The notes under the pieces were generated by a model that did not search any database, was not told the origin of the DNA, and saw only the letters and a list, made by a program, of their open reading frames with translations. DNA of 13,459 bases from Campylobacteraceae bacterium (lineage in GTDB: Bacteria; Campylobacterota; Campylobacteria; Campylobacterales; Sulfurospirillaceae): assembly GCA_019162915.1 (NCBI GenBank), contig JAFLKZ010000022.1, positions 35,401-48,859 on the forward strand, in the 5' to 3' direction. Position numbers and translations under genes: made by a program. Below, in pieces: positions 1 through 6,662 of this stretch (its first letter is position 1; each line of letters starts with the position of its first letter).

Positions 1-400
1 TTGTGCCAACTGGTGAAGTAGATTCTAAGATAACAATATTTCCTTCTTTGACAAAAGGAGAGATAGATAAAGTGGCAGCAAGAACATAATCAATATTTGG
101 CTTAGGAGTTTCAAGTGGATTGTTTGTCTGGTGAAACGGTGTTGGTACTGCCAAGATAAAAATATCTGCTTCAATAGGTTTTGTATCAGCTCTTAATTTT
201 CCTGAGCTTACTGCTGCATGGACAAAAGTATCGAGTTCTGGTTCTACGATATGGATTTTACCTTGGTTTATTATATCAACAGCATATTGATTGATGTCAA
301 CACCATAAACATTATATCCCCTATTTGCAAGCAATGCTGCAGTAGGTAGCCCTATATAACCCAAACCTACCACACAAATTTTTTCTCTCAGTTTATTCAT
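1..400 (-). CDS. wecC: UDP-N-acetyl-D-mannosamine dehydrogenase WecC, N-terminal part (cut by window edge)
   Basis: Only the first 133 codons are present; the C-terminal part lies beyond position 1. The translation starts MNKLREKICVVGLGYIGLPT, a Rossmann NAD-binding fold with the GxGxxG-type motif GLGYIG at residues 12-17. It continues with VYGVDIN (end of strand 2, NAD ribose site), then ADIFILAVPTPF and ESTSPVGT, both typical of the UDP-glucose/UDP-ManNAc dehydrogenase family. Known family role: two-step NAD-dependent oxidation of UDP-ManNAc to UDP-ManNAcA in the cytoplasm. The gene lies 9 nt after wecB, with AGGAAG about 6 nt before the ATG, so it is very likely co-transcribed and acts on the product of WecB. 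The catalytic cysteine region is outside the window. A related UDP-sugar dehydrogenase specificity cannot be excluded, but the adjacent wecB supports WecC. Confidence 0.88.
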   Translation of the reverse strand, partial: MNKLREKICVVGLGYIGLPTAALLANRGYNVYGVDINQYAVDIINQGKIHIVEPELDTFVHAAVSSGKLRADTKPIEADIFILAVPTPFHQTNNPLETPKPNIDYVLAATLSISPFVKEGNIVILESTSPVGT

Positions 401-409
401 TTTTTCTTC

Positions 410-1540
410 CTATAATTTTAAAAAATCAATTATTTTGGCACAGGCACTACCATCACCATAAGGGTTATGAGCATATGCCATTTTTGTATACGATTTTTCA
501 TTGTCTAAAAGTAAACTCACATTGGAAACTATGCTTTCTTTGTCTGTTCCAACTAAAATAACTGTCCCTGCCAAAAGTGCTTCTGGTCTTTCCGTAGTAT
601 CGCGCATTACAAGAACTGGTTTACCTAATGAAGGGGCTTCCTCTTGTACTCCACCACTATCTGTTAATACTAAATAAGATTGATTTAATAAATAAACAAA
701 CTGTAGATATTCAAGTGGCTCAATTAAGTAAATGTTATCTATCCCAGAAAGAATTTTTGTGACTGGCTTTTGAACATTTGGATTTAAATGAACAGGATAG
801 ACAAAATCTACATCACCATATTTTTTTGCCAAAGTACGAAGTGCTTCACAAATATTTAAAAATCCATCTCCAAAGTTTTCACGACGATGACCTGTAATCA
901 AAACTATTTTTCGTTCTGAAACGATATATCCTTTAGTCATTATTTGTGATGTAATTTTGTGAGAAATATCTGGATCGTTTTTAATTTTTTTTAATATCAT
1001 AAATAGAGTATCTATAACCGTATTACCGGTAACAATAATATTTCTTTCTAGGATATTTTCATTAAGAAGATTTTCTTTATTGTTCTGCGTTGGTGCAAAA
1101 TGATATTTTGCTATTCTGGTTGTTAAGAGTCTATTAGCCTCTTCAGGCCATGGTGAATAAATATTCCCTGTTCGAAGTCCTGCCTCAATATGTCCAACTG
1201 GAATTTGTTGATAAAATGATGCCAAAGTTGTGCTAAGTGTTGTAGTTGTGTCGCCATGAACAAGAACAATATCTGGATGAAAATCTTTTAGCACTTCACG
1301 CATACCTAGCAAGACTTTTGATGTAATATCATAAAGATCCTGCCCATGCGCCATGACGTTCAAATCATAATCTGGTTTTATGTCAAACAATTCTAATACC
1401 TGATCAAGCATCTCTCGATGTTGTGCCGTTACACAAACTTTTATATCAAAAAAATCTTTATGTTTTTCAAACTCTTTTACTAACGGTGCCATTTTTATTG
1501 CTTCAGGTCTCGTTCCAAAAACAATTAATATTTTTTTCAT
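410..1540 (-). CDS. wecB: Non-hydrolysing UDP-N-acetylglucosamine 2-epimerase WecB
   Basis: Reversibly converts UDP-GlcNAc to UDP-ManNAc in the cytoplasm, the first step towards ManNAc/ManNAcA-containing surface polysaccharide. The 376-aa length is normal for the family. Visible motifs are GTRPEAIKMAP (9-19), HGDTTTT (95-101), GHIEAGLRTG (116-125), PWPEEANR (130-137), TGHRRENFG (216-224), and LTDSGGVQEEAPSLGKPVLV followed by RDTTERPE (to about 320). The residues corresponding to the E. coli active-site Asp95, Glu117, Glu131 and His213 appear to be D97, E119, E133 and H218. The start ATG overlaps the kpsD stop as TAATG, so the gene is probably translationally coupled to kpsD. It is clearly more AT-rich than kpsD just upstream (see findings), as expected where a variable sugar-biosynthesis block meets the conserved export genes. 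Product assignment is firm. Confidence 0.95.
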   Translation of the reverse strand: MKKILIVFGTRPEAIKMAPLVKEFEKHKDFFDIKVCVTAQHREMLDQVLELFDIKPDYDLNVMAHGQDLYDITSKVLLGMREVLKDFHPDIVLVHGDTTTTLSTTLASFYQQIPVGHIEAGLRTGNIYSPWPEEANRLLTTRIAKYHFAPTQNNKENLLNENILERNIIVTGNTVIDTLFMILKKIKNDPDISHKITSQIMTKGYIVSERKIVLITGHRRENFGDGFLNICEALRTLAKKYGDVDFVYPVHLNPNVQKPVTKILSGIDNIYLIEPLEYLQFVYLLNQSYLVLTDSGGVQEEAPSLGKPVLVMRDTTERPEALLAGTVILVGTDKESIVSNVSLLLDNEKSYTKMAYAHNPYGDGSACAKIIDFLKL

Positions 1541-3162
1541 TATATATCCAACACGACTTTAGTAGCCACGGCTATGTGGTACAGTATTTGACTAAGCATG
1601 CTTGTCACTTGCAAGCTTTTGCCCTCCGCTTTTGGCAATATCAATATAGCATCGCCTTTGTCGATGGTAGGTTTTCCACTCATTGTAAAGAGTGAAGTAT
1701 CGTACTTCTCTGCTTTTCCGCTAGCTTTGATGACCAAGATGCGCTCTTTGTTGGCTCGCTCACTGAGGTCTCCCGCTTGTGCTATGTAGTCATCGATATT
1801 TTGTCCATCCGCGTAGGTGAAGGCTCCGGGGAGTGCTACTTCGCCTTGTACGATGATGATGTTATTGTGAGTGGGGATACTGATCGTGTCACCCTCTTCT
1901 AGAACGATGGTTTCAGTGGGTGTTTTTTCATTGATGACGATCTGACCTTTGGGTTCTACTTTTTTAGCTCGCTCGATAAACTCTAGGATGGCTTTTGATT
2001 CTTGTGTTCGCATAGTGGCTTCTTGTGGTGTCACTGATGGTGTTGTAAGGGCAAGTGTTTCTAGCTCTTTGAGCTGTGCTTCGATGAGTTTTTTTTGCAT
2101 CTGGGCGACACTTTTACGGTAAACTTGTATGGCTTGGATGTTTGAGCGAGTGTTAAAATGGAGATCTTTTTTAAGTTCTAAAAGGGTGATGCCTTTTTTA
2201 AGAACTAAGGTATGAAGCCCATCATGTTCGCCTTCTATGGCTACTTGTATCTCTTTAGATAGATAGTCTGGCATAAATTCTACGGTATCGCCTGCTTTAC
2301 ATGTAACGCTTTCAAATGCATCGAGTGGATAGCTTTGAACGCTGAGGCGATTGTCACTTCCATAGCTTTTGACAACGGCATTGGTTGCGGTCGGTTTGAT
2401 ACCACTTAGTTTGGCAAGTTCTTTTAGAGTCATCGTAAGCTCTTTAGACTCAAAACGCAAAGGTCGCAACACTTCACCTGCCGCACTGATGTATGAGCCT
2501 ACACTCTCTACTAAGATAACATCACCACTGCGAAAGGCAAACAGTTCCATCTGACCTTGAAGTAAAAAGTCGTAAAGGTCTATTTTTTTATAGAGTTTAT
2601 TCTCTCGAAGAATTGAGATTTTTCGAAAGCTCCCTTGTTTGGGGTTGATGCCATACGCTTTATCGATATACTGCATCAATGAGTCTGAACTGAGCCCTTG
2701 GTAGAGTCCGGGATTGTTTACATTGCCTGTAACAAAGACGGAGACATTTTGGTAAGCGCCCATATCGGCATAGACAAAGACATTTTCCTTGTAGACTTTT
2801 TTAACTTTTTCGGTAATGATGTTGACCAATTCACCATTTCTAACACCTAAAAGTTGTACCGTTCCAACACTTGGGATAAAGATGTTTCCTTGTGAGTCAA
2901 CATTTAAAGGCTGTTCATAGTTAAACGCTCCCCACATCTTAAGTGTTACCACATCACCGATGCCGATGCGATAGTCTGGGTTATAGACATGTTGGACGAC
3001 TTTTGAAAAATTGCCATTGAAAAGATGCTCTCCAAAAACACCATTAGAAGATTTTTCTGCAGTGGTGTTAAGATCAACTTTGGCGATAGCCCCAAGGTCT
3101 AGTGCTAAAACGTTACATGTAAAGCCAAATGCGATGATGCATGAGAAATAAAACTTTTTCAT
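1540..3162 (-). CDS. kpsD: Capsule polysaccharide export protein KpsD-like (periplasmic/outer-membrane, SLBB repeats)
   Basis: Expected role: carrying group 2-type capsule polysaccharide through periplasm and outer membrane together with KpsE and the KpsMT transporter. The 540-aa protein begins with a signal peptide (MKK, hydrophobic stretch, probable cleavage after VLA at residue 20). A polysaccharide-export domain follows at about 60-135 (YRIGIGDVVTLKMWG, then DSQGNIFIPSVG). SLBB-type segments are recognisable near 138-220 (SVFVTGNVNNPGLYQG), around 222-320, and at 434-510 (IIVQGEVALPGAFTYADG). Residues 350-405 are charged and helical, consistent with a coiled coil, and the C-terminus is a hydrophobic or amphipathic segment (515-540). 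There is a Cys at 16 in the signal region but no good lipobox, so I call it a non-lipoprotein, unlike Wza. The gene overlaps kpsE and wecB by 1 nt each (TAATG). It contains two copies of TTACATGTAA. Confidence 0.88.
   Translation of the reverse strand: MKKFYFSCIIAFGFTCNVLALDLGAIAKVDLNTTAEKSSNGVFGEHLFNGNFSKVVQHVYNPDYRIGIGDVVTLKMWGAFNYEQPLNVDSQGNIFIPSVGTVQLLGVRNGELVNIITEKVKKVYKENVFVYADMGAYQNVSVFVTGNVNNPGLYQGLSSDSLMQYIDKAYGINPKQGSFRKISILRENKLYKKIDLYDFLLQGQMELFAFRSGDVILVESVGSYISAAGEVLRPLRFESKELTMTLKELAKLSGIKPTATNAVVKSYGSDNRLSVQSYPLDAFESVTCKAGDTVEFMPDYLSKEIQVAIEGEHDGLHTLVLKKGITLLELKKDLHFNTRSNIQAIQVYRKSVAQMQKKLIEAQLKELETLALTTPSVTPQEATMRTQESKAILEFIERAKKVEPKGQIVINEKTPTETIVLEEGDTISIPTHNNIIIVQGEVALPGAFTYADGQNIDDYIAQAGDLSERANKERILVIKASGKAEKYDTSLFTMSGKPTIDKGDAILILPKAEGKSLQVTSMLSQILYHIAVATKVVLDI
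2296..2306 (+). repeat. TTTACATGTAA repeat, copy 1 (inside kpsD)
   Basis: Palindromic core TTACATGTAA at 2297-2306 preceded by T. It shares the 15-mer GCTTTACATGTAACG with copy 2 in the same gene, which lies on the opposite strand. In kpsD it is read as ACA TGT (Thr287-Cys288). Confidence 0.85.
3113..3123 (-). repeat. TTTACATGTAA repeat, copy 2 (kpsD signal-peptide codons)
   Basis: Core TTACATGTAA at 3113-3122. On the minus strand it reads GCTTTACATGTAACG, identical over 15 nt to copy 1. It encodes Phe14-Thr15-Cys16-Asn17 of the KpsD signal peptide. Confidence 0.85.
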
Positions 3163-4259
3163 TAGTATGTGTGATCCTCTATAGTAGCTTTGATAAGTCT
3201 GCTGATGCCATACAAGAGCATCAAGACGATGAAAATCGTGATGAGATTGTAGATGCGACGTGGATACTCTGCCATTTGGGGTTGAAGTGGGTTTTGGATG
3301 ATGGCTAAGTACTTCACTTGGCGACTAGTTTCCATACGTGCTTTTTCGACTGTTTGAAGGGTGAGTTTATAAATATCTTCAGCAAATCCTACTTCTATGG
3401 CGATGTTTTGATACTGAGAAGCTAGTGCATTGAGCGATGAACTTGAGTCTGTGGCTATACGTTTTTGCTCTTTTAAGAGTTGCTTTTTTAAAGCTCCTAT
3501 CTCACTTTTTAACGTCACGACTTGTGGTGCACTCTCTTGTAAATACGCTAACATAGCACTCAGTTCTGTTTCCTTCTTGGAGAGCATCGCGTCAAACTCG
3601 ATGGCTAAGTTTGCCCAAGACTGGGCTTGGCTCATCGGGTCTAGCACACCATAATGATTTTGAAATGCAAGCAGTGCACTTTTGGCTTTGCTAAAACGCT
3701 CTTTAGCTTTAAAAAGTTCTTGTTCTGCAAAACTGAGTTGTTGGCGAGACATTTTATAAGAGAGTTCATTGACGAAAATCTCACTTTGTGCAAGGATGGC
3801 TGAGGAAAGTTTTTGAGCATCTTCAGGAGTAAATCCTTCCGCACGTACTTTTAAAAGTCCTGTCAAATCATCATAAACGATTTCTACACGATTTTTAAAA
3901 TACCCAAGATATAGCTCTTGAGGCATAAAACTATAGAGTCTATACAAAAGATCAACTTTTTGCGTTTCAAACAAAGAACGAAGGTGTATCTTTTCATCCA
4001 ATGTTTTGAGCATATCAAGAGAATGTATATACTCACGAAGATAAAGTGTATCTTCTCTTGAACTTGGATTTATCCCTGCTAGTAAGGCAAGTCCAGAGAT
4101 ACCACTACTTGATTCTCCTGCTTGGCGAACAGAGATCACACTTTCACTCACATAACGATCCGATGCGATAAAAAGATAGTAGAGAATCGCCAATAACATA
4201 GGAAAAAAAACAGCCATATTTAACCAGCGTGATGGCTTAAAAATAGATGTCAAACTCAT
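3162..4259 (-). CDS. kpsE: Capsule export inner-membrane/periplasmic adaptor KpsE
   Basis: Member of the polysaccharide co-polymerase (Wzz-like) family that links the KpsMT ABC transporter to KpsD. The 365-aa protein has one transmembrane segment near each end (about 14-32 and 337-354) and a large periplasmic region between them. Residues 170-310 are rich in Lys, Glu, Ala and Gln with heptad-like spacing, a probable coiled coil. A proline-containing stretch, NPLQPQMAEYPRR (323-335), sits just before the second membrane segment, as is usual in this family. The segment SISGLALLAGI-like around 52-63 resembles the small-residue region found after TM1 in relatives. The start ATG overlaps the kpsT stop as ATGA, and the stop overlaps the kpsD start as TAATG. 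Assignment rests on topology and gene order more than on catalytic motifs. Confidence 0.88.
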   Translation of the reverse strand: MSLTSIFKPSRWLNMAVFFPMLLAILYYLFIASDRYVSESVISVRQAGESSSGISGLALLAGINPSSREDTLYLREYIHSLDMLKTLDEKIHLRSLFETQKVDLLYRLYSFMPQELYLGYFKNRVEIVYDDLTGLLKVRAEGFTPEDAQKLSSAILAQSEIFVNELSYKMSRQQLSFAEQELFKAKERFSKAKSALLAFQNHYGVLDPMSQAQSWANLAIEFDAMLSKKETELSAMLAYLQESAPQVVTLKSEIGALKKQLLKEQKRIATDSSSSLNALASQYQNIAIEVGFAEDIYKLTLQTVEKARMETSRQVKYLAIIQNPLQPQMAEYPRRIYNLITIFIVLMLLYGISRLIKATIEDHTY

Positions 4260-4924
4260 ACTGATTTCCTCAAATTTTCATACATATTTATCCCTTCATC
4301 TATGTCATTAAAGACTTCTGCTTTACCGTTGTTTATCATGATGATATGGTCGCATAAAGAGCGAATCTCTGCCATGTTATGCGATACTAAGATGACATTG
4401 CCACTTTTTAATTTTTCTTTATAAACTGCCATACTCTTTTTTTTAAAATTCGCATCGCCCACAGCACCGGCTTCATCAACAAGATAGTAGTCAAAGTCAA
4501 ATGCCATACTAAGCCCAAATGTTACACGGGCACGCATACCCGATGAAAAAGTTTTAATCGGTTGATCAAAATACTCTCCTATCTCTGCAAACTCTTCCAC
4601 ATAACGCACTTTTTCATGCATGTTTTTACCAACATAACCATAAACACGCGCAACAAATTTGACATTATCTCTTGCCGTAAGTGAACCTTGAAGCCCACCG
4701 GAAAGCCCTACTGGCCAAGATATAGACTTATTGGTGATGACTTTCCCACTATCTGGGATGTCTATACCACCCAAGATATTCATCAATGTTGATTTTCCTG
4801 CACCATTTGGACCGATAAGCCCTATATTTGCTCCCTTAGGAAATGCGAAGGAGAGGTTTCTAAACACATAATGGCGACCATGCGAAAGAGGATATGATTT
4901 GGTGATATTTTCTAAAACAATCAT
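4256..4924 (-). CDS. kpsT: Capsule polysaccharide ABC transporter ATP-binding protein KpsT
   Basis: Cytoplasmic ATPase that powers export of the finished polysaccharide by KpsM. All ABC motifs are present in the 222-aa protein: Walker A GPNGAGKST (38-46), the signature SSGMRAR (127-133), Walker B YYLVDE with D150/E151, and the switch histidine H182 in VSHNMAE. The variant signature SSGM, the VDEAGAVGDA sequence after Walker B and the short length fit the KpsT/RfbB-type polysaccharide exporters rather than nutrient importers. The gene overlaps both neighbours by ATGA (4 nt), so kpsM, kpsT and kpsE are tightly coupled. No missing catalytic residue was seen. Confidence 0.94.
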   Translation of the reverse strand: MIVLENITKSYPLSHGRHYVFRNLSFAFPKGANIGLIGPNGAGKSTLMNILGGIDIPDSGKVITNKSISWPVGLSGGLQGSLTARDNVKFVARVYGYVGKNMHEKVRYVEEFAEIGEYFDQPIKTFSSGMRARVTFGLSMAFDFDYYLVDEAGAVGDANFKKKSMAVYKEKLKSGNVILVSHNMAEIRSLCDHIIMINNGKAEVFNDIDEGINMYENLRKSV

Positions 4925-5724
4925 GATTTGGCTGCTAAGGCTAAACGGCGATATCGATAAAAATACAAACTGATAGCAAGTGCAAAGGCCGTAATGATCA
5001 AAGGATAAAAAAGATCGATACCTTCTACTTTAGGGTAATGTGAAAAAAAGTTTTCACGAAACAACTCTACGAGATGCAAAAGAGGATTCCACTGTAAATG
5101 GCTAAGATAATTACTCGGAATAATCCAAAGCGGATACATAATCCCCGATAAAAAATAAAGTACAGACATAACGATACCTACGATCATCTTAGTGATAGGA
5201 AAAACTTGCGCAAGAAGACTTGCGATAATGCCAAATGAAAAACCCATCAGCACAATCAAACAAAACACGCCTAACACTTCAAGCGGTCTCGCGATACTCA
5301 CATCAAGTCCACCAAAAAATCCAAAAGCAAAGATAATCACACTAAAAACCACCATATAGATAATCACTTCGAGTATCGTACGCGTGATGTAAGTATCGAT
5401 AGGTTTAACCGGACGATAAGCAAACAGCGCTTTGTTAGCATCAATGCTTGACATCAGACCCATAACGATGTTTTTGAAGATAAAAAAAGGAATGAGCCCC
5501 GTAATAAGAAAAAGTTCAAAAGAAACCTGAGGCATCATGCGGCTACGGATAAATACAAAAATAAATAATAAAAACATTACATGTAAAAGAGGCTCTGCAA
5601 TCACAAAAAAAGCACCAAAGCGTTTTTCACCAAAACGTGTTTTAAGCTCACGCAAAAAAAGAGCAAAAAGAACAGAAATAAATTGGTCAAATGCTGAAAA
5701 TCTTTTGTTGGAAGTTTTTATCAA
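4921..5724 (-). CDS. kpsM: Capsule polysaccharide ABC transporter permease KpsM (TTG start)
   Basis: Inner-membrane ABC-2-type permease of the capsule exporter; partner of KpsT. The 267-aa protein has a short cytoplasmic N-terminus with LFLRELKTRFGEKRFG (22-37), typical of KpsM/Wzm. About six membrane segments follow, near 37-59, 68-90, 117-138, 146-174, 180-202 and 239-256. The ABC-2 landmark NPLLHLVELFRE is at 213-224. I chose the TTG at 5722-5724 because AGAGG (minus strand, 5731-5735) lies exactly 6 nt upstream and no in-frame ATG gives the conserved N-terminus. It is the first gene of the export operon and is divergent from an HTH regulator across a 44-bp palindromic region, the likely site of control. 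It carries one TTACATGTAA copy. Confidence 0.92.
   Translation of the reverse strand: MIKTSNKRFSAFDQFISVLFALFLRELKTRFGEKRFGAFFVIAEPLLHVMFLLFIFVFIRSRMMPQVSFELFLITGLIPFFIFKNIVMGLMSSIDANKALFAYRPVKPIDTYITRTILEVIIYMVVFSVIIFAFGFFGGLDVSIARPLEVLGVFCLIVLMGFSFGIIASLLAQVFPITKMIVGIVMSVLYFLSGIMYPLWIIPSNYLSHLQWNPLLHLVELFRENFFSHYPKVEGIDLFYPLIITAFALAISLYFYRYRRLALAAKS
5577..5587 (-). repeat. TTTACATGTAA repeat, copy 3 (inside kpsM)
   Basis: Core TTACATGTAA at 5577-5586, extended by T on the minus strand. Here the frame is TTA CAT GTA (Leu47-His48-Val49 of KpsM), a different frame from the kpsD copies. Confidence 0.85.
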
Positions 5725-5753
5725 AAAATGCCTCTGGTAAAAAAGATAAAAAA

Positions 5754-5797
5754 TGTTCTATTATTAAAAGAATTAATATTCTTTTAATAATAGAACA
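5754..5797. promoter_or_regulatory. Perfect 20-bp inverted repeat between kpsM and a divergent HTH regulator: probable shared operator/promoter
   Basis: The left arm TGTTCTATTATTAAAAGAAT (5754-5773) and right arm ATTCTTTTAATAATAGAACA (5778-5797) are exact reverse complements separated by TAAT. The repeat lies between the divergent starts at 5724 (minus) and 5833 (plus). Each arm reads outward as TTTTAATAATAG, so a TATAAT-like -10 element may exist in both directions; another possible plus-strand -10 is TAAAAT at 5806-5811. No T-tract follows on either side and no gene ends here, so a terminator is unlikely. The perfect symmetry suggests binding by a dimeric or tetrameric regulator, most simply the adjacent HTH protein acting on itself and on the kps operon. 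The sequence shows the repeat; the binding is inference. Confidence 0.6.
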
Positions 5798-5832
5798 ATA
5801 GTGATTAAAATTCCTTTAAAAAGAGAATTCTT

Positions 5833-6315
5833 ATGGAAGTTTATGAAAAAATCAATTGTCTATTAAATGAAAAGCATTTAACAAAAAGAGAATTCGCCAA
5901 AAGATTGATCAAGCTTGAACCAAGACTTAAAAGTACGGGAAATGCACCAACTGAAAAAACGATTTATGGATATTTGAGTGGGAAAATAAGCATTAATATA
6001 GAATTAATTCCCTATATAGTAGATGTTTTGGGGGTTACAGAACAAGAATTATTTGATGAAAGTCTTGCCACGAAAATAAAATTTTTGAAGTGTATAGCTT
6101 TATCATCAACAGAAAACGAAAAAGAGTACATTAAAAAATGTATTCATTCTGAGTTTATACATCACTTAATTAAAAATAAAATTGACACAGAAGAAACTTA
6201 TAAGGATGAAAATCTACAAAAACTTATTTCGCTTTTGCATTTTGCCCCTAAAGTTTTAGTCGAACAATGGATAGAAAAATTGGAGATTATTAAAAAAACT
6301 GTTTTGGATAGCTAG
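5833..6315 (+). CDS. Helix-turn-helix DNA-binding protein, putative transcriptional regulator
   Basis: A 160-aa protein with an N-terminal XRE/Cro-like HTH (about residues 3-75). The segments KHLTKREFAKRLIKLEP, then EKTIYGYLSGKISIN, then ELIPYIVDVLGVTEQELFDES match the helix 2, recognition-helix and closing-helix pattern. There is a longer than usual loop (residues 31-40) between helices 2 and 3. Residues 80-160 are charged and helical without a recognisable domain, perhaps for oligomerisation. The purine-rich AAAGAGA upstream serves as a ribosome site for the ATG. The gene is very AT-rich (18% GC hand-counted over 6121-6180), well below its neighbours, so horizontal acquisition is possible. 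It is divergent from kpsM across the 5754-5797 palindrome, which points to autoregulation and perhaps capsule control. The family call is good; the target is inferred. Confidence 0.78.
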   Translation: MEVYEKINCLLNEKHLTKREFAKRLIKLEPRLKSTGNAPTEKTIYGYLSGKISINIELIPYIVDVLGVTEQELFDESLATKIKFLKCIALSSTENEKEYIKKCIHSEFIHHLIKNKIDTEETYKDENLQKLISLLHFAPKVLVEQWIEKLEIIKKTVLDS

Positions 6316-6353
6316 TTTATAGTCAATGTTGGGGAAACCATCAAAGCATTAGC

Positions 6354-6380
6354 GCTGTTTAAGAGATAATCTTAAACAGC
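6354..6380. terminator. Hairpin between convergent HTH gene and dsbD operon, possible weak bidirectional terminator
   Basis: GCTGTTTAAG (6354-6363) and CTTAAACAGC (6371-6380) form a perfect 10-bp stem with a 7-nt loop. It lies where the plus-strand HTH gene and the minus-strand small gene converge, and it includes the stop codon of the latter. Neither side has a clear U-tract, so intrinsic termination would be inefficient. Position supports a terminator or 3'-end stabiliser; strength is unknown. Confidence 0.45.
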
Positions 6381-6662
6381 CACTTGTTCAAACATATTGT
6401 TTTCTTGATTGAAAAGGTAGGCTTCCATAGGGTTAGTTCCCACTTCAAAGATAATTTTACATCCTTTAAATCCTGATTTTTTTAACCCTTTTTCTACAAC
6501 TTCATGTATAAAAGCGCGTGTGCTAAAAAGATGTGTTGTGGTATTTCCCTCGTAAGCAAAATCTTCTTCTGGGACTTTTTCAAAACCCTCTTTTTTGAGA
6601 TGTTTTTCAAACACTTCCTTATTCTCTAAACCTTCTGCTTGAATAATTAAAACTACTTGCAT
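6372..6662 (-). CDS. Small protein of unknown function, directly following dsbD
   Basis: I do not recognise a named family for this 96-aa protein. It has no signal peptide or membrane segment and is acidic to neutral. The pattern is a beta strand (MQVVLIIQAEG), a charged helix (NKEVFEKHLKKEGF), a threonine-containing stretch (TTTHLFSTRAF), a helix (IHEVVEKGLKKSGFKG), a strand (CKIIFEVG) and a C-terminal tail. This looks like a compact alpha/beta fold. It has a single cysteine (C68), so it is unlikely to be a CXXC redox protein. Its ATG abuts the dsbD stop (TAAATG), so it is co-transcribed with dsbD and probably coupled in translation. Ordinary composition and coupling argue for a real gene. 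A cytoplasmic role with the dsbD operon is only inference. Confidence 0.75.
   Translation of the reverse strand: MQVVLIIQAEGLENKEVFEKHLKKEGFEKVPEEDFAYEGNTTTHLFSTRAFIHEVVEKGLKKSGFKGCKIIFEVGTNPMEAYLFNQENNMFEQVAV

Noticed and set aside
3108..3125. KpsD as a lipoprotein via Cys16
   Set aside because: The residues before the cysteine (FGFT) do not fit a lipobox; a normal cleavage after VLA20 fits better.
5754..5797. Reading the long palindrome as an invertible promoter (phase variation)
   Set aside because: Only 4 bp lie between the arms, so inversion would change nothing useful; no recombinase gene is nearby.
5754..5797. Reading the long palindrome as a transcription terminator
   Set aside because: It lies between divergent gene starts, not gene ends, and has no proper T-tract in the stem-following position.
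5818..5895. 13-bp direct repeat AAAAAGAGAATTC at 5818-5830 and 5883-5895
   Set aside because: In such AT-rich DNA several chance 13-mer repeats are expected in a window of this size; one copy is in the leader and the other codes for KREF in the HTH domain.
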